From the NCBI GenBank assembly GCA_023213315.1, contig JAKCPI010014154.1, positions 32,558 through 96,557 on the forward strand: DNA of 64,000 nucleotides. The letters run 5' to 3'. The stretch's first letter is position 1; the number at the start of each line of letters is the position of its first letter. The notes beneath the pieces are model-generated. The model did no database searches, had not been told where the DNA came from, and was given only the letters and a program-made list of their open reading frames with translations. Position numbers and translations under genes: made by a program. Positions 11,001-22,344 of this stretch are shown here, in pieces. The DNA comes from Euborellia annulipes. Taxonomy: Eukaryota; Arthropoda; Insecta; Dermaptera; Anisolabididae.

Positions 11001-11934
11001 TTTTTTTTTTTTAGTAGATATACCATTCATAAACATTTTCATATATTCATAAACAGTTTGTGTAACATACTTCATATACAAGTTTATGAATATTCTATGA
11101 AAATGTTTAACAATGTATTGCAATAGTTAAAATATCTAAATCTTTTGAAAAAGGCCTATTACTAATTAGCTTGAATTTTATTTATTTATTTTTTTCACAT
11201 TAAAAATCCAAAGAGTATCAAGTCTTTAACTAGGAACAGTAGGAAAGTCATGTTGTGACTGCAACTTGATGACTCTCTTGACCAAATAAAAAATAGCAAG
11301 CATCTCTCGATCTCCAAGTACTGAACTTAGTAGTTGGACCAGTTAATATTGTGCTTGTTAATATATTTAATAGTATCAGAAGACTTAATAAGGTTTGAAA
11401 AAGTAAAAAAAAAAAAAAACAGCATTGATAAAACGGGTTTTTCAAGTAATATGGGCAGACAGGGGGAAAAAAACCTGACCAGATCAATACAAATGTATTA
11501 AATTTTCATTATCATTATTTTATTACCTTTGTAGATACTTATTAAGTCATCACTTAAATACAAAAGATAGATTGTTAATATAAACGAGATGAGGAAATTA
11601 TAATTTTTTTTTTTTACTTAAGATGTCAGAAATGATATAAATAACAGGAGAGAGGGGTGGGGGAGAGGAGAGAAAATAAAGAGAGAGGAGCTTAAAAAAT
11701 GAGCTCTTAAGAATATCCCGCTAACGAGATGAATAAAGAAGGAAGGTGAGTTTATTGCCTTCACTTTCATTCGGAAAATAAACTTGATAATTTTTATCAC
11801 TTAAATTATACAAAAGAAAAAAAAAAAAGAATTTTAGATAGTGGCTACTTGCCAAATGGATGCCAAAAGTGATATGGCCAACATACGTTATATATAAATC
11901 ATATATTTTATGCACGAAGGGGGAATTTTTTTTT

Positions 11935-12085
11935 CTTTTTCGACATCTGAGGCCACCTGTTCCTATTTATTTCAATTGATTGGTAACCAATTCAATTGAT
12001 ATAAATCGGGACGGGACTCTGCCAGCTCTCGACCTTTGACACCAGACAGCTAATGCTCTACCTCTGAGTCATAGGTCAAGTGTTT
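11935..12085 (-). mobile_element. tRNA-derived SINE fragment (family C-like)
   Basis: On the minus strand a tRNA-like head reads GACTCAGAGGTAGAGCATTA (box A-like) and then AAAGGTCGAGAGCTG. It is followed by the TTCAATTGAATTGGTTACC type block that marks family C. Box B is degenerate. The gene annotation tRNA is not justified. Confidence 0.5.
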
Positions 12086-12348
12086 GCTTTGGTTTTTGAA
12101 AAAGAGACTAAATAAAATAATATTTGCTGCCAGTCTCTTGTTTCAAAAGTTGTGTCTGTGTCAGTAACATAATTATTTAAAAGTAAAATTTTGACCAAAA
12201 ATAGTCTGAAATTTATAATGGGAGGGGATTTAGGATTTCTATAATTTGATCAAATAAAGTAAATAAAATAATTAAATGTAAAGTATTTATTAAAAAACTA
12301 TGCTATTGTAGAATCTTTCCAGTCCCTTAAACAGTATAATGGTATACC

Positions 12349-12595
12349 AAAGGCGGATATAAGGGAGGTAAAGGGGGTAATTACCCCCCTGAGATTTGAA
12401 AAAAATACCTTTTTCGAAAAAAAAATGTATTTTTAATGTAAAATTTTAAAAATTAATACTTAAAAATTTGATTTATATTTATATTCTGGCAAACTAGTAC
12501 AGAATGTGCCTTTAAATTACCGAAATTAAGAAAAAAATGTGTGCTGTGCGACCAGCCACTCCAGATTACCCCCCCAGAAACACCTCTGGTGTTTC
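12349..12595 (+). mobile_element. hAT-like MITE (CAAGGGCGGAT family), decayed copy
   Basis: AAAGGCGGATATAAGGGAGG, GGGGGTAATTACCCCCCTGA, the TTTTTCGAAAAAAAAATGTA block and the end AACACCTCTGG match the intact 252-bp copy at 33530-33781. The outer right tip (ATCCGCCCTTG) is missing, so it cannot be bounded exactly. Confidence 0.65.
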
Positions 12596-13782
12596 AATGT
12601 GTTATTTCACTTTATAGGTATTTCAACACTCAGTGTGTCATCTTTAGAAGTAATACAAATGCTTTAAATTTGATGAAAGAAAAAAATATTGACTCTCTCC
12701 CCTTATAATGGTATGATGTTTACGAAAAGCTTTTAAGTTCTTGGTCTTTAATTATAGTTTATGAATGCAAAATTTTAAAACAATTGAATAAATAGTTTTT
12801 GAGTTTTTGTTGACGAAAAAAAATTACCTTAGGCATATAGACATCATTCAAACAATTACTTAAATGGATTCAGGGGACCTCAAAATGCATTTTTGCAGCT
12901 TCAGTTCAATTTCGATTATATTAACTCTACCTACCCAACCTACGACTATGGTGGGCAAAGTTGAAAAACAAATCTTAAAATATCAATTTACAAATTTTAT
13001 TCAAATCAGAAAAAATAAAATTTTAAATCCAAATAAAAAAAATGAATAATACATTTTTTTTCTTCTCTATCAAGGTCAACGTTTCGGTAATAATCATTTC
13101 AAGGTTATATATATGTGGCCCTTTTTTCCCCTTTTTAGCAATTTAGAGAAGAGAGTGAGTGTATGACCGAGACCTTAATAACACGAAAAAGGAAGAGAAG
13201 GGATGATATCTAGGAAATTGTTTTCCACCCCTTGGCGCATTTGAAGCCCTGCCCCGAATGGCACGAATGGCAGGGACATCCCTTAGCACGTTCCAAAGGG
13301 ATCTCCCTAACATTTTCTATAGATCAGCCGCCCCCTTTTTTTTGGGAACCTCCTATCCTACTCCTCTGATGCTTGATTGCTCCTTCTTAACTTGATATCT
13401 CCTTCCAATATTCTCTTCGATTTTTTCCATTTCTCTTTATTTTTTACAGACTTTTCAAAATATTGAAGGAATAGTAATATACCAGTTAGGGGAAAAAACG
13501 AAAGGAGAAATGTAAGTGACTTATTCTTGTCTAACCAATTTCAAGAATGCCTATAACAAAAGGCAACCCAAACTTTCTCGCTGAATATATTATCCAAATG
13601 TTAACACATTCACATACAGTACAAGGCTAGGGGACTTAGGTCGCCTCTGTTGGCAAAATAGTATCTTTAAAAAAAAATACGAATGATTAAAAAATTATAA
13701 TAACAATTTAGACAAATGCAAACTTTTTAGCTTTAGGCTAAAAAAGTATTTAAACTAATTGATAAAATTATGTCTATAAAGA

Positions 13783-14750
13783 AAAAAATCTGGTGTGACT
13801 GGCGCACAGCACACTTACCTTCGGTAATCGAAAGTTGTGTACTGTGCTTGTCACACCAGATTTTTTGGGTCGACAGTACAGAACATATGAATTAAAGATG
13901 TAAAATTTACTAGTATGGGAAAATATTTATATTTTGTTACCATGGCCACCATTGAAGCGAGCGTGGCTTATCGGATAAGCTGAGGCTTAGTAATTCGAGG
14001 TAAAATGTCACTCGAGTTCGAACCCAACTTGCCGAAAAAATTCAACCAAAGTCGATACGTCTCTGCTGGAGCAAAAGGGAGTACACATCCCCTCCAATTC
14101 CAGGCACTTAGGGCCTGAGAGATGGACATAGGAATTCAGGGGTAAAACATCACCCGAATTCGAACTATTCCTAGATCGGGGGAGTACAATAGATCTGATC
14201 TAGAAGGCCGCAGTGCAAAGAGAAGCCCCAGAACAACTAATCAATCAATCAATCAAATGGCAACCATTTCTCCTATCTTCCCTATGAAATACAGGAGTAA
14301 AGTGGTCTTCAGAAGATTTCAATTGCAAAATGAGAATATACATTTGAAAGAGCATCTGAAAAATAATTGATTTTTGAATTTAAAAAAAAATCGTTGAACC
14401 AAATTTTGAGAAAAACGAAAAAAACTAAAAAAGTACATCAGTAAAGTACTAGTAATCTTTGGCCGATTTTGATTAAAAGCTTATTTTTTTCGGTCCTGGG
14501 GGGTGTTTAACTTAAATATAAAATTTCAGCCTCATAGCTCAATTCCTTCATGCTTAAAATTGAACACAACCCACACACCCCCCCACCCACACACACACAG
14601 ACAGATCATGTCGCGAAAATCACTTTTTTGGATTCAGGGGACCTCAAAACGTGAAGATCCATCAAAATCTCGACATCGAATTTTTGACATGAATCCAATA
14701 CTTTCTCTCTATATATATATTACATATATACATAAGTAAAAGAAAGTAAA
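13783..14750 (-). repeat. F1 dispersed element interrupted by a SINE
   Basis: Reverse copy. The stem-loop end is at 13783-13868, then TAAAATTTACTAGTATGGGA, then the RFX-like palindrome region split by a SINE (13954-14256). It continues through the ATCAGTAAAGTACTAGTAAT block, an ACAC/CCCC microsatellite at 14570-14602 and the AAGTAAAAGAAAGTAAAA end. Apart from the insertion this copy is full length. Confidence 0.85.
13954..14256 (+). mobile_element. SINE with (AATC)n tail, family D
   Basis: Inserted in F1 with a 12-bp duplication: ATGGCCACCATT (13942-13953) and ATGGCAACCATT (14257-14268), one mismatch. The head reads GCGTGGCTTATCGGATAAGC (box A-like) and GAGTTCGAACCC (box B). A second GAATTCGAACTATTC segment follows, and the 3' end is a short AATC repeat. 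This is the only copy I see in the window. Confidence 0.8.
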
Positions 14751-14756
14751 AAAAAT

Positions 14757-15240
14757 TATGTTGATCTCATCCCCCTAAAATGTTAGCTACACCACTGAAT
14801 AGGCCTACCACCTCCATTACAAAAAAGTACAAATATGCATTATTATAAAATTTACTAAATACGAACAAAATCTTTATTAGAATTAATTATATTAAATATA
14901 CCTGGTATTCGTAAATTTACTAAAAAAAGACGAAAAAATGTATTATTTTGAGTTAAGGTTGTCTGGGACAAACCTTCCTAGGCTAACGACCTTGATAAAT
15001 AAATAATAATTATTTAAAAATATATTATATTTTTTATGTATCCTTAAAAAATATTGACTCTCAATATTCAGTATATAAAATAAAATACAGCCTCCTCTTA
15101 AATATTTCAATTTATTTTTTTTATTAAAAGATAAATTCTTTTATATCAAATTATTTTTATTATCTATTTTAACATGGGAATGCATATAATTATTTATTTA
15201 ATCATATTTTGGAGCTTGATTATTAAAAAATATTTGGACC
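14757..15240. other. No gene recognised
   Basis: AT-rich DNA with no repeat family match and no coding signal that I can support. Confidence 0.4.
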
Positions 15241-15249
15241 AATAAGAAT

Positions 15250-15510
15250 GCAGCTTTGATGTCACGTGACCCCGTTGTTTCTTCTGTTTAGCGCCAGGGG
15301 CCTGCCTCTCCTCCTTGTTGCTTGGCTTCCAGTAGCAGCTCGGCCATGGAGCTCTGAATACATAAACCCTTTTTCGCCGCCTCGCAATTAAATGGCGTCC
15401 TGGAGCTTCGAATTATGCCATCACGATCACCTATAAACGATGCCTATACATCCTCAAATTCCATTTTACAATGAATTCCATCTTTCACCTCACATCTCCA
15501 GGTATTTTCC
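15250..15510 (+). promoter_or_regulatory. GC-richer unique island, candidate promoter or 5' exon
   Basis: Unlike its surroundings the stretch is balanced in base composition and not repeated in this window. It holds an E-box/CACGTG site (GATGTCACGTGACCCC near 15260) and ends with CTCCAG|GTATTT, a possible splice donor. No open frame with a recognisable domain is present. It may be a promoter with a non-coding first exon, or a conserved non-coding element. Confidence 0.25.
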
Positions 15511-17574
15511 TTCAATCCTTTTATTAATTTTGCTATTTATTAATGTGTCAATCATCTAAATTGATTTGTATTGTGATTATCAAAATGAAACGTGGGCTTT
15601 GTTTGAAATTGTGAAGATTGAATAGGAGTTTTAAATAATGACATTTTCTTTTTTAAAGTAATTACATATTTATTTCCTATAATTCATAATGTATTTAAAA
15701 AAATTATGGAGGGGGAGGGTGAGGAGGTAGAGATGTCTCTCACTTTCACATACATGTACATCTATATAATTAGCCACCACTATTGAATGTTCGGTAATGT
15801 TCGAGCGCTTTCGTTTATTTTCGGGCTCCTCGCCGACATCTCGCCTAGGATAGTTAGTGTAAGCTTGATCAGTTTTGAGGGGAAGTGGAAGGGCGTTAGC
15901 GTGCCTCTCCTGATCAGATTCATTCAAATAGGCCTTGTTATTCTAATTATTTCACCGGGCGTAACAAAGGTGAAGGAGGGGGAGGGGGGGGGGAATTATT
16001 TTAAACAAGAGTAATTTTTTTTTTTAAGTGAAAAATATTTTTTATGAGTTTATAATTATAACATAAATAAATAAAATATAATTAAATATTTTTTAACTGA
16101 ATGAATAGCCAATTCGCCACAATTGATAAAATTTTGCAAACCAGATAAATTTTATCATCCTTTAGCCTATATAGGCCTATTACGAATACATTTTTACTTT
16201 TTTATTTATTATTTTTTTGAGATTTTGATCAGATTCTATTAAAATTTGAGAATTCCATTCTCTATCGTATAATTAAAGGAAGCAATCATTTAAAAGGAAA
16301 TTTTTTTTATTTTTCATATAATTTCAGATTTAGCCTAACAGCGATATAAATAGAAAAATGATAGGAGGAGGGAGTCCCTAAGTTTTTTTTTTTTATTTTT
16401 CAATAGATTTTACTAATATTTGATACACAGCTTATCCGCCATATATTGTATTATAATGGAAAGATGGGCACATTAAAAATTAATTTTTGTATTTGTTTAA
16501 GAGTTTAAAATATTTGAGATTATAATTCGTATAAAGAATGAAAAATACTTCTAGAGGAGGAACCTACTAAAAATTAAATTTCGAATTTCCGGGGAGATAT
16601 AATATCAAAATGACCTTTAAAACTAAAATTCAAATGCTATGTCTTTCTAAAATATCTGCAGATGAATAGAATTTTTTTATTTGGCCCTATAAAAAAATTA
16701 AAAAAAAAGTTTTTTCATTCACAAAAAAAAAAAAAAAAAATATCAAATTAACTCCAAGGGTCACCTGGTCGAAAGCAACAAGCTCGGGCAGTAGGTAAAT
16801 AAATTCCGCTATAAATTAAAATTTTTTATATTTAAAATTCTTTAAAGGAATGCCTCTGACAGGCGACTTTTTTTTGCATAAGGGGAGAAATGTTTCCTTT
16901 CTCTCTCTCTCTCTCTTGAACTCGCTCTTTCACTTTGGCTGCCTATTATCAATCAACTTTTTTTTGCTTTTTCCGAGGAAACCACCCCTCCAGTTTCACT
17001 GCGCTATAGAGAGAGAGAGAGAGAGGGAGAGAGAGAACTAAGCCAAGGATTTTTTTTTTCATTTATAAATGCCAAATAATTGGCAAAAAATCAATGCTCT
17101 AATTGGAGTACCCGTATTATCCATCCTTAATAGGCAATTAGAAATAAAGAAAATTATCTATAAGAGCGACTTTTATAATAGTAATTACATTTTACTATTA
17201 GTTATCAATAATATAAATAATTATATATTTATTATCAGTGATACAAGTTATCATAGGAAATTCTATTTAATTATTAGCAAAAGCCAAGGATGTAAAAAAA
17301 TTAATACCTAATTTTAAAGGAAGTGATTTTATTAATTTGTCCCCTCTCCTCTTAAATAGAGTAACAAAGTTAATAATGATAATCTTAAAGGTGTTGTAGA
17401 TTAGGATGAATTTTTTGATAAATAAATGGGACTAAATAATTTGTATTGTAAATAAAAATTGAGTTTATATGGTCCTCAAAGATGGAAAGAGATTCAATCG
17501 TCTAAAAAATAATTTTACTTTTTTGAATTTTTTTTTTTTTGTTACTAAATGATATGTGTGACTCATATTATCTA

Positions 17575-18215
17575 ATAGGTAAAAATTAGAAAAACAAAAA
17601 AGTGGATCCCACAAAAATGGTCTGTCTGAGGGTGTGTATGTCTGTGTGGGAGTAAACAATATACCCCAAGAACATTGGCGTAGCCAGAAATTTTTGATGG
17701 GAAGGGGGATCAAGAAATTTTTTTCAAAAATTTAAGATTATTTTAGGGTATTTATAAATCATTTTGACTTGTTTTTTTAGCTAGAGTAAATTATTATATT
17801 TTACTTTCTCTTATCTTATATGAAATATAATTTGTATTAAATATCTAGTCATGACTTGGGTCCCATGGAGGGGGGTTTGAACCCCCAAACCCCCCCTGGC
17901 TACGCCTATGCTCAAGAATGAAACTAGCTATGAGGTTAAAATTTTATTTACGTACCCCCCTGGAACGTAACATGAAGCCTTTAAACAAAATCTGCCCAAA
18001 AGTACTAGTAGTTTTTTGATGTACTTTTTCAAGTATTTTGAATTTTCTCGAAATTCGCTCCATCGATTTTGATTAAAATTCATAAATCAATTATTTTTAA
18101 GATGCTCTTTAAAATGTATATTCTCATTATGCTCTTGAAATGGTATGAAGCACACTTTGGTCTTGCACTTCATAGGAAAGATTGGAGAAATGGTTGCAAT
18201 TTTTCATTTAAATTC
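17575..18215 (+). repeat. F1 dispersed element interrupted by a hAT-like MITE
   Basis: Forward copy lacking the CTTTCTCTTACC end. Recognisable parts are GTGGATCCCACAAAAATGGT, the GTGTGTATGTCTGTGTGGGA block, CTCAAGAATGAAACTAGCTA, AAAAGTACTAGTAG and CTTCATAGGAAAGATTGGAG with a partial RFX-like half (ATGGTTGCAAT). The MITE at 17673-17910 sits in the middle. Confidence 0.8.
17673..17910 (+). mobile_element. hAT-like MITE with GGCGTAGCCAG ends
   Basis: Termini CATTGGCGTAGCCAG and CTGGCTACGCCTATG are inverted with one mismatch. It is flanked by 8-bp duplications CCCAAGAA (17665-17672) and CTCAAGAA (17911-17918), one mismatch. The same element occurs at 31199-31633, also with an 8-bp duplication. 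The 8-bp target site suggests hAT. It is 238 bp with no coding capacity. Confidence 0.85.
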
Positions 18216-18237
18216 TATTTATTTATTTGAAATTTCT

Positions 18238-18345
18238 TTTGGGTTCCCCGTTTATTTACCTGAGGTGCTTTCGTGCACGAAGCCATCTTCTACCGGCAAC
18301 CCGTGAAGTTATATCATTTCCTATCTCTTAATTTTAAAAAAATGA
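18238..18345 (+). repeat. Dispersed repeat related to 59545-59680
   Basis: The blocks GGGTTCCCCGTTTATTTACC, AAGCCATCTTC, CCCGTGAAGTTATAT and ATTTCCTATCTCT recur in order at 59545-59680. The element type is unknown. Confidence 0.6.
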
Positions 18346-18689
18346 AATTTTTATTTAAATATTAGCAGGTAGAGGAATTTATTCAAAGGAGAATGTTATT
18401 CAAAGAGTGTTAATATATTCAAAGGATATAATTCCCTTATTGGCAAATTTTTGATTCATATAAAGTCTAAATTTTGACGTTTTCTCCGTTCCCCAAATGG
18501 TTTAGCTAAACCCCTCAGGGAAATTTTTTTATTTTCTATTAATGAAATACAATCAATAGCCTACTCTTTTCCTTTTGTCCTATATTTCACTTTATATTTA
18601 AAAACCTTAAATGAACCTCTAACCTATTATAAAAAGAAAAAGGGTCTAATATTAAAAAAAAAAGCTGCAGGTTTTTTTTTTCTGAGATA

Positions 18690-18940
18690 GGAAAATAAAG
18701 TGGCGGCGTCAAAGGCGGCGGTGGTGGCAAGTAGGGGAGTATCGAGTGTAGGGGTGGGGAGACACCCTCTCTGTGTGCCGTTGCCATGGCAACGGAGCCA
18801 CATGCGAAGGGTGGATTCAGTCTCTCCGGCGATGTCAGGCCCAGGGTTCAGCCACCGCTGTGTGCGCCCTTTGCAACGCAACGCAACCCTGACTAGAAAC
18901 CCTAAACCCTACAGTTGGTTCGTCGGCCTTGCCCGGCCTG
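18690..18940. promoter_or_regulatory. GC-rich unique island with X-box, candidate promoter
   Basis: A 250-bp GC-rich stretch contrasts sharply with its AT-rich flanks. It contains CGTTGCCATGGCAACG at 18779-18794. No repeat family in the window explains it. The open frames crossing it lack a recognisable domain. It could be the promoter or first exon of a gene, possibly one linked to cilia, because RFX factors use X-boxes there. That link is inference. Confidence 0.35.
18780..18793. promoter_or_regulatory. Perfect palindromic RFX-type X-box
   Basis: GTTGCCATGGCAAC fits the RFX consensus of two inverted half-sites (GTTGCC and GGCAAC) separated by two bases. Unlike the similar motif inside F1 copies, this one lies in unique GC-rich DNA. 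Confidence 0.5.
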
Positions 18941-19600
18941 ACCAAACGAGCATTTATTTATTTTCTTAATCAATGAATGCAGGGGTTGGTTTTATTAATA
19001 AAAACAAATATTATTGAAAATTTTAAAAATTTTGCCTCAACATTTACATTAAATCGAGTAGAGACGAGCTTCTTATGATTAAAGAGGTTTATTTCCTAAA
19101 CTAGAAAATAGTTTTAATTATATATGGACAACTATTCTGGTTGTGAATTAAATGATAAAATTTATCTTATATGCAAAAAAAATGACGGTCCTGGCAGTCC
19201 CAAGATTTTGCTAGGGGTCGTCGAAATTTGTTATGTAAGAAAGAAGTTGAGGCAGTGGAGCATACTAGGAGTAATAATGATTTAGTTCAGGATTCAAATT
19301 AGCTTATTAAAAAACTTTTGTATAATTAATTTTTTTCTGTCCAAAACGGACATCCACGCCGCCTAGTGATACATATATCTATATACAAAATTGTAAAACG
19401 CTTGTATAACTGGGATGTAATATTACTAGAGGGTAGCACCAACATGAGACAATTTTTTTCTTTATTTATTTTCATTCACTCACTCTCAGTCCATAATAAC
19501 ACACTGTATCTAACAATTTGGTCATTGAATTTGTTGTATTATTGACAATTTCTTTGGCCAATATGACCAAGAGGAATAATAAATTGACAATGGCTTGGCC

Positions 19601-19632
19601 CTGATGATGGTCCTATATGCGACCGAAACGTT
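19601..19632 (+). ncRNA. Hammerhead-ribozyme-like motif
   Basis: CTGATGA (19601-19607), a stem GGTC/GACC closing an 8-base loop (19609-19624), then GAAAC and GTT. The flanks GGCC (19597-19600) and GGCC (19633-19636) pair as stem I. One extra T lies between CTGATGA and stem II, which departs from the canonical fold. TTAATAAAAATTG and TAGCTGC follow. This has the best-formed conserved core in the window. Cleavage is untested. Confidence 0.6.
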
Positions 19633-19737
19633 GGCCCTGGCACTTTATATTTAATAAAAATTGAAAAAACGACTAGCTGCGTTGCTCATTTGGGATTTCC
19701 TGAACCTTAATTAAATTTATTTATTTTATTTGCACTG

Positions 19738-19772
19738 CTGACGATTCGGTTCTAGATTTGAACCATCTTCAG
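19738..19772 (-). ncRNA. Hammerhead-like motif, core altered
   Basis: On the minus strand CTGAAGA, a GGTTC/GAACC stem, then GAATCGTC instead of GAAACGTC. The change in the GAAA box makes activity doubtful. It is the inverted partner of the motif at 19883. Confidence 0.45.
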
Positions 19773-19882
19773 AGGTGAAAAAAGTCTATAAGTGTTTCAT
19801 AGTGTATTTTATTTTATTATTACATAATAATAAGGTTCTAAAAATGTGCTGTGACACACTTATAAAAGACTTTTTGCCAGGT

Positions 19883-19917
19883 CTGAAGATGGTTCTAACA
19901 TAGAACCGAATTGTCAG
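19883..19917 (+). ncRNA. Hammerhead-like motif, core altered
   Basis: CTGAAGA, a 7-bp stem GGTTCTA/TAGAACC around ACA, then GAATTGTCAG. The stem is very good but GAAA has become GAAT. ATAAATAAAA and TAGCTGC follow, as in other copies. Confidence 0.45.
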
Positions 19918-20249
19918 CTGTGCAAATTAATTAAATAAATAAAAAAAAAAAAATATAGCTGCATTTTATCATTTTGGTGCTACCCTCTATTAATATTACA
20001 TCACAGCTATACAATTGCGTTTTACAATTTTGTATAGGCCTTTATGAATGTATCACTAGGCGGTGGAGATGAGCATTCTGGACAGAAAAAAATTAATATT
20101 ATACAAAAGTTCTTTAATAAGCTAATTTGAATTCTTAACTAAATAAATCATTATTACTACCATTACCCTCCTCTCCCTGTATGCTCCACTGCCCAATGTC
20201 TTTCTTACATAACAAATTTCAACCACCCTCCCCCCCCTCCTAGCAAAAT

Positions 20250-21170
20250 TATGAAATAAATCTTTTATTTATTGTATTCTAGACAGGTGTTAATAAATTA
20301 TTTTTTGGTGCATATGAGATGCATTTTATGCATATATAAGTTTTATTTTATTATAATTTAATTCTACAACCGCGGTTACTTGTCTATATGTATAATTATA
20401 TAATTTAATATACAAAATTCATTTGTATGTAAAATACTGGGTATATTCCTTAACCTTTTAGTATTTGAAACTCATCCGTTTTAATCACGTCCCCTTCCAG
20501 TGATTTTTTAAAGCATTAACATAATGTATAAATAACTAGTTTTTACAAATTACCTTTTTTCCTGTTCCCGTACCCTAAGAAGCTTTTAGATTATCAACTC
20601 TATTCTTTAAACAGAAGATATAAATAAAAGAATTTTCTGTCGTTTTAAGATGAAAATTTCATTCATATCATCGAATAAAATTTACAAGACGCAATTTTTC
20701 TTCTGACTTCTCAAATTCGATTGACGTTGTCTGTCATATCATGCCTGTGGCGACAGGGTTGGATATAAATAAAAAAAAAAACTTACTTCGAGAAAGTGAT
20801 ATTATTACCTTAAAAAAGAAAAAGAAAAAAATAAACACCCAATATTAAATATTTATAGAGATATTCCCCTAAGAAAATTTTTTTGTTATACAACGATATG
20901 TCTTTTTACTTTTGTAAATGTATATTCTCATTTTGCTCTCAAAATTAATTTTAAACTGGTAACCGTTGGCTCTAGTTGAAACATTATGCTTTAATAGGAG
21001 AATTAAATTCACAAGGTTTTCTGTTTCAATAATATATTAATTTGATATTAACACTTTATACGTATTTCGACACCATATGTGTCACCTTCAGAAGCGAATT
21101 ACATACAGTATGTAATTCGCTGGATGATATACATTTGGAGCGATCGTGAATGGCCGGCGTAAAAGCTCTC
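20250..21170. other. No gene recognised, F1 scrap at 20915-20990
   Basis: Mostly AT-rich unique DNA. A short fragment with AAATGTATATTCTCATTTTG resembles F1. No exon signal is supported. Confidence 0.4.
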
Positions 21171-21174
21171 AGAA

Positions 21175-21655
21175 TTGTTTGAATATTTACTCTTGTACTT
21201 CATAGGAAAGATAGGAGAAATGGTTGCCATGGTAACTGAATATAAATATTTTCCTATGTGTATAAATTTTTACATTTTGAATTCTAATATAGCCCTCGGA
21301 GCTTGGTGTAGAGGTTAGCGTGCTAACCTCGTATACAAAACGTCGCGGGTTCGGACCCCAGGCAGTCCGATGATTTTATTTAAGCCATTTGGATACCAAA
21401 TGGCTTAAATAAGAATGCCTGGACCCCAAATAAATATATATTATTAAATAACGGTTATCGTAAAAGTCTTAAAAGGCCTAAGTTGCCGAAAAGACTGTGT
21501 GAATGAGAAAAAAGTGTGTTAAAAAAAAAAAAAATTCTAATATATATGCGGATATACTGTATATCTAAACACAAAAAAATATGGTGTTACAAGCACAGTA
21601 AACAACTTTCGTTTACCGAAGGTGTGCTGTGCGACCAGTTACACCAGATTAAAAA
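21175..21655 (+). repeat. F1 dispersed element, 3' half, interrupted by SINE A
   Basis: It starts with TTGTACTTCATAGGAAAGAT and carries the RFX-like palindrome GGTTGCCATGGTAACT (about 21220-21235). It is split by the SINE at 21291-21533 and resumes with ATATATGCGGATA and the stem-loop end (GGTGTTACAAGCACAG to GTTACACCAGATT). The junction is shared with the copy at 51717-52575. Confidence 0.8.
21291..21533 (+). mobile_element. SINE family A, complete
   Basis: Complete copy of 243 bp with a duplication ATTCTAATAT (21281-21290 and 21534-21543). The head has box A (TTGGTGTAGAGGTTAGCG) and box B (CGGGTTCGGACCCC). The body has the conserved palindrome TTAAGCCATTTGG / CCAAATGGCTTAA. The 3' part has TTGCCGAAAAGACTGTG and a poly-A tail. 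It is tRNA-derived and would be transcribed by RNA polymerase III with LINE help. Confidence 0.9.
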
Positions 21656-22344
21656 TTATTCTTTATTTTTTTCAAGGCCTCTAATTAGAGCATTCTAATA
21701 AAAAAAATTCAAAAAGTATTTTTTTCCAAATTTAGCTGGAGTGATTGTGTTTTATAAAATATTTCTTTCACCTACCACCCTTCAAATGCGTCATTTGAGA
21801 GAGGGCAGGGGGCATTTGCCCCACTCCAAGGGTTCTGAACTTTTTTAAATTTTAAACCTGAAAGGTCGCGATTTCTTATTTTTCAAAAGGAGGATTTTTT
21901 TTGATGCTCTTGCTTTTCCTTTATTTCAAATTTGTTTGATAACAAAAAATTATTTTGACTTATGTAACATTTAAATTTCTCTTTTGTTTTCAATTTTCTT
22001 TTTAAATACCAATAAGAAGGCCAATAGTTACCAATAAAACCATTAAGAAAATGTAGGCTAAATAAAAGTAAAATAAATTTCATATCTAATCGTCTTTTGC
22101 AAATAAAAATCTACCTAATATAGATAAAGAGGTTAAAAGCCCATAATTTAAATAAATTAATACTGTTATCTATTTGATAAAATTGAAAAAAAAAAATTTA
22201 TATACTTATATTCTACTCTTAATTTGGTCTTAATAATGTCTTTAATTAGAATTAATATTCCAAATATTCTTAAACAAAATTTTCGTAGGCCTCGGATGTT
22301 ACATGCCCTATAATTATATTTATTATGAGAGGATGAAAACTAAA

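Larger units (their letters stand above)
19206..20248. mobile_element. Large inverted repeat enclosing Penelope-like hammerhead motifs
   Basis: Outer arms 19206-19441 and 19975-20248 are inverse complements (shared GGTAGCACC, GCCTAGTGATACAT, AAACTTTTGTATAATTAA and TTTGTTATGTAAGAAAG words). A diverged third copy of the arm lies at 33505-33970. Between the arms are a plus-strand hammerhead-like core (19601-19632) and an inner inverted pair of cores (19738-19772 minus, 19883-19917 plus). The first and last cores are followed by a TAATAAA/AATAAA-type stretch and AGCTGC. There is no reverse transcriptase. Confidence 0.7.

Noticed and set aside
13075..13115. Another hammerhead-like motif (GGTCAACGTTTCGGTAATAA on the minus strand)
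   Set aside because: GAAACGTT is present but the CTGANGA box and stem II are not convincing.
14503..14739. 78-codon frame with HTPPHPHTHR
   Set aside because: It is the F1 repeat with its AC/CCCC microsatellite; the equivalent frame at 42439-42642 has the same origin.
18894..18912. Telomere-like AAACCCTAAACCCTA
   Set aside because: Only two units in a GC-rich island; no array, so probably chance.
21300..21362. tRNA gene
   Set aside because: It is the head of a SINE with duplication and poly-A tail.
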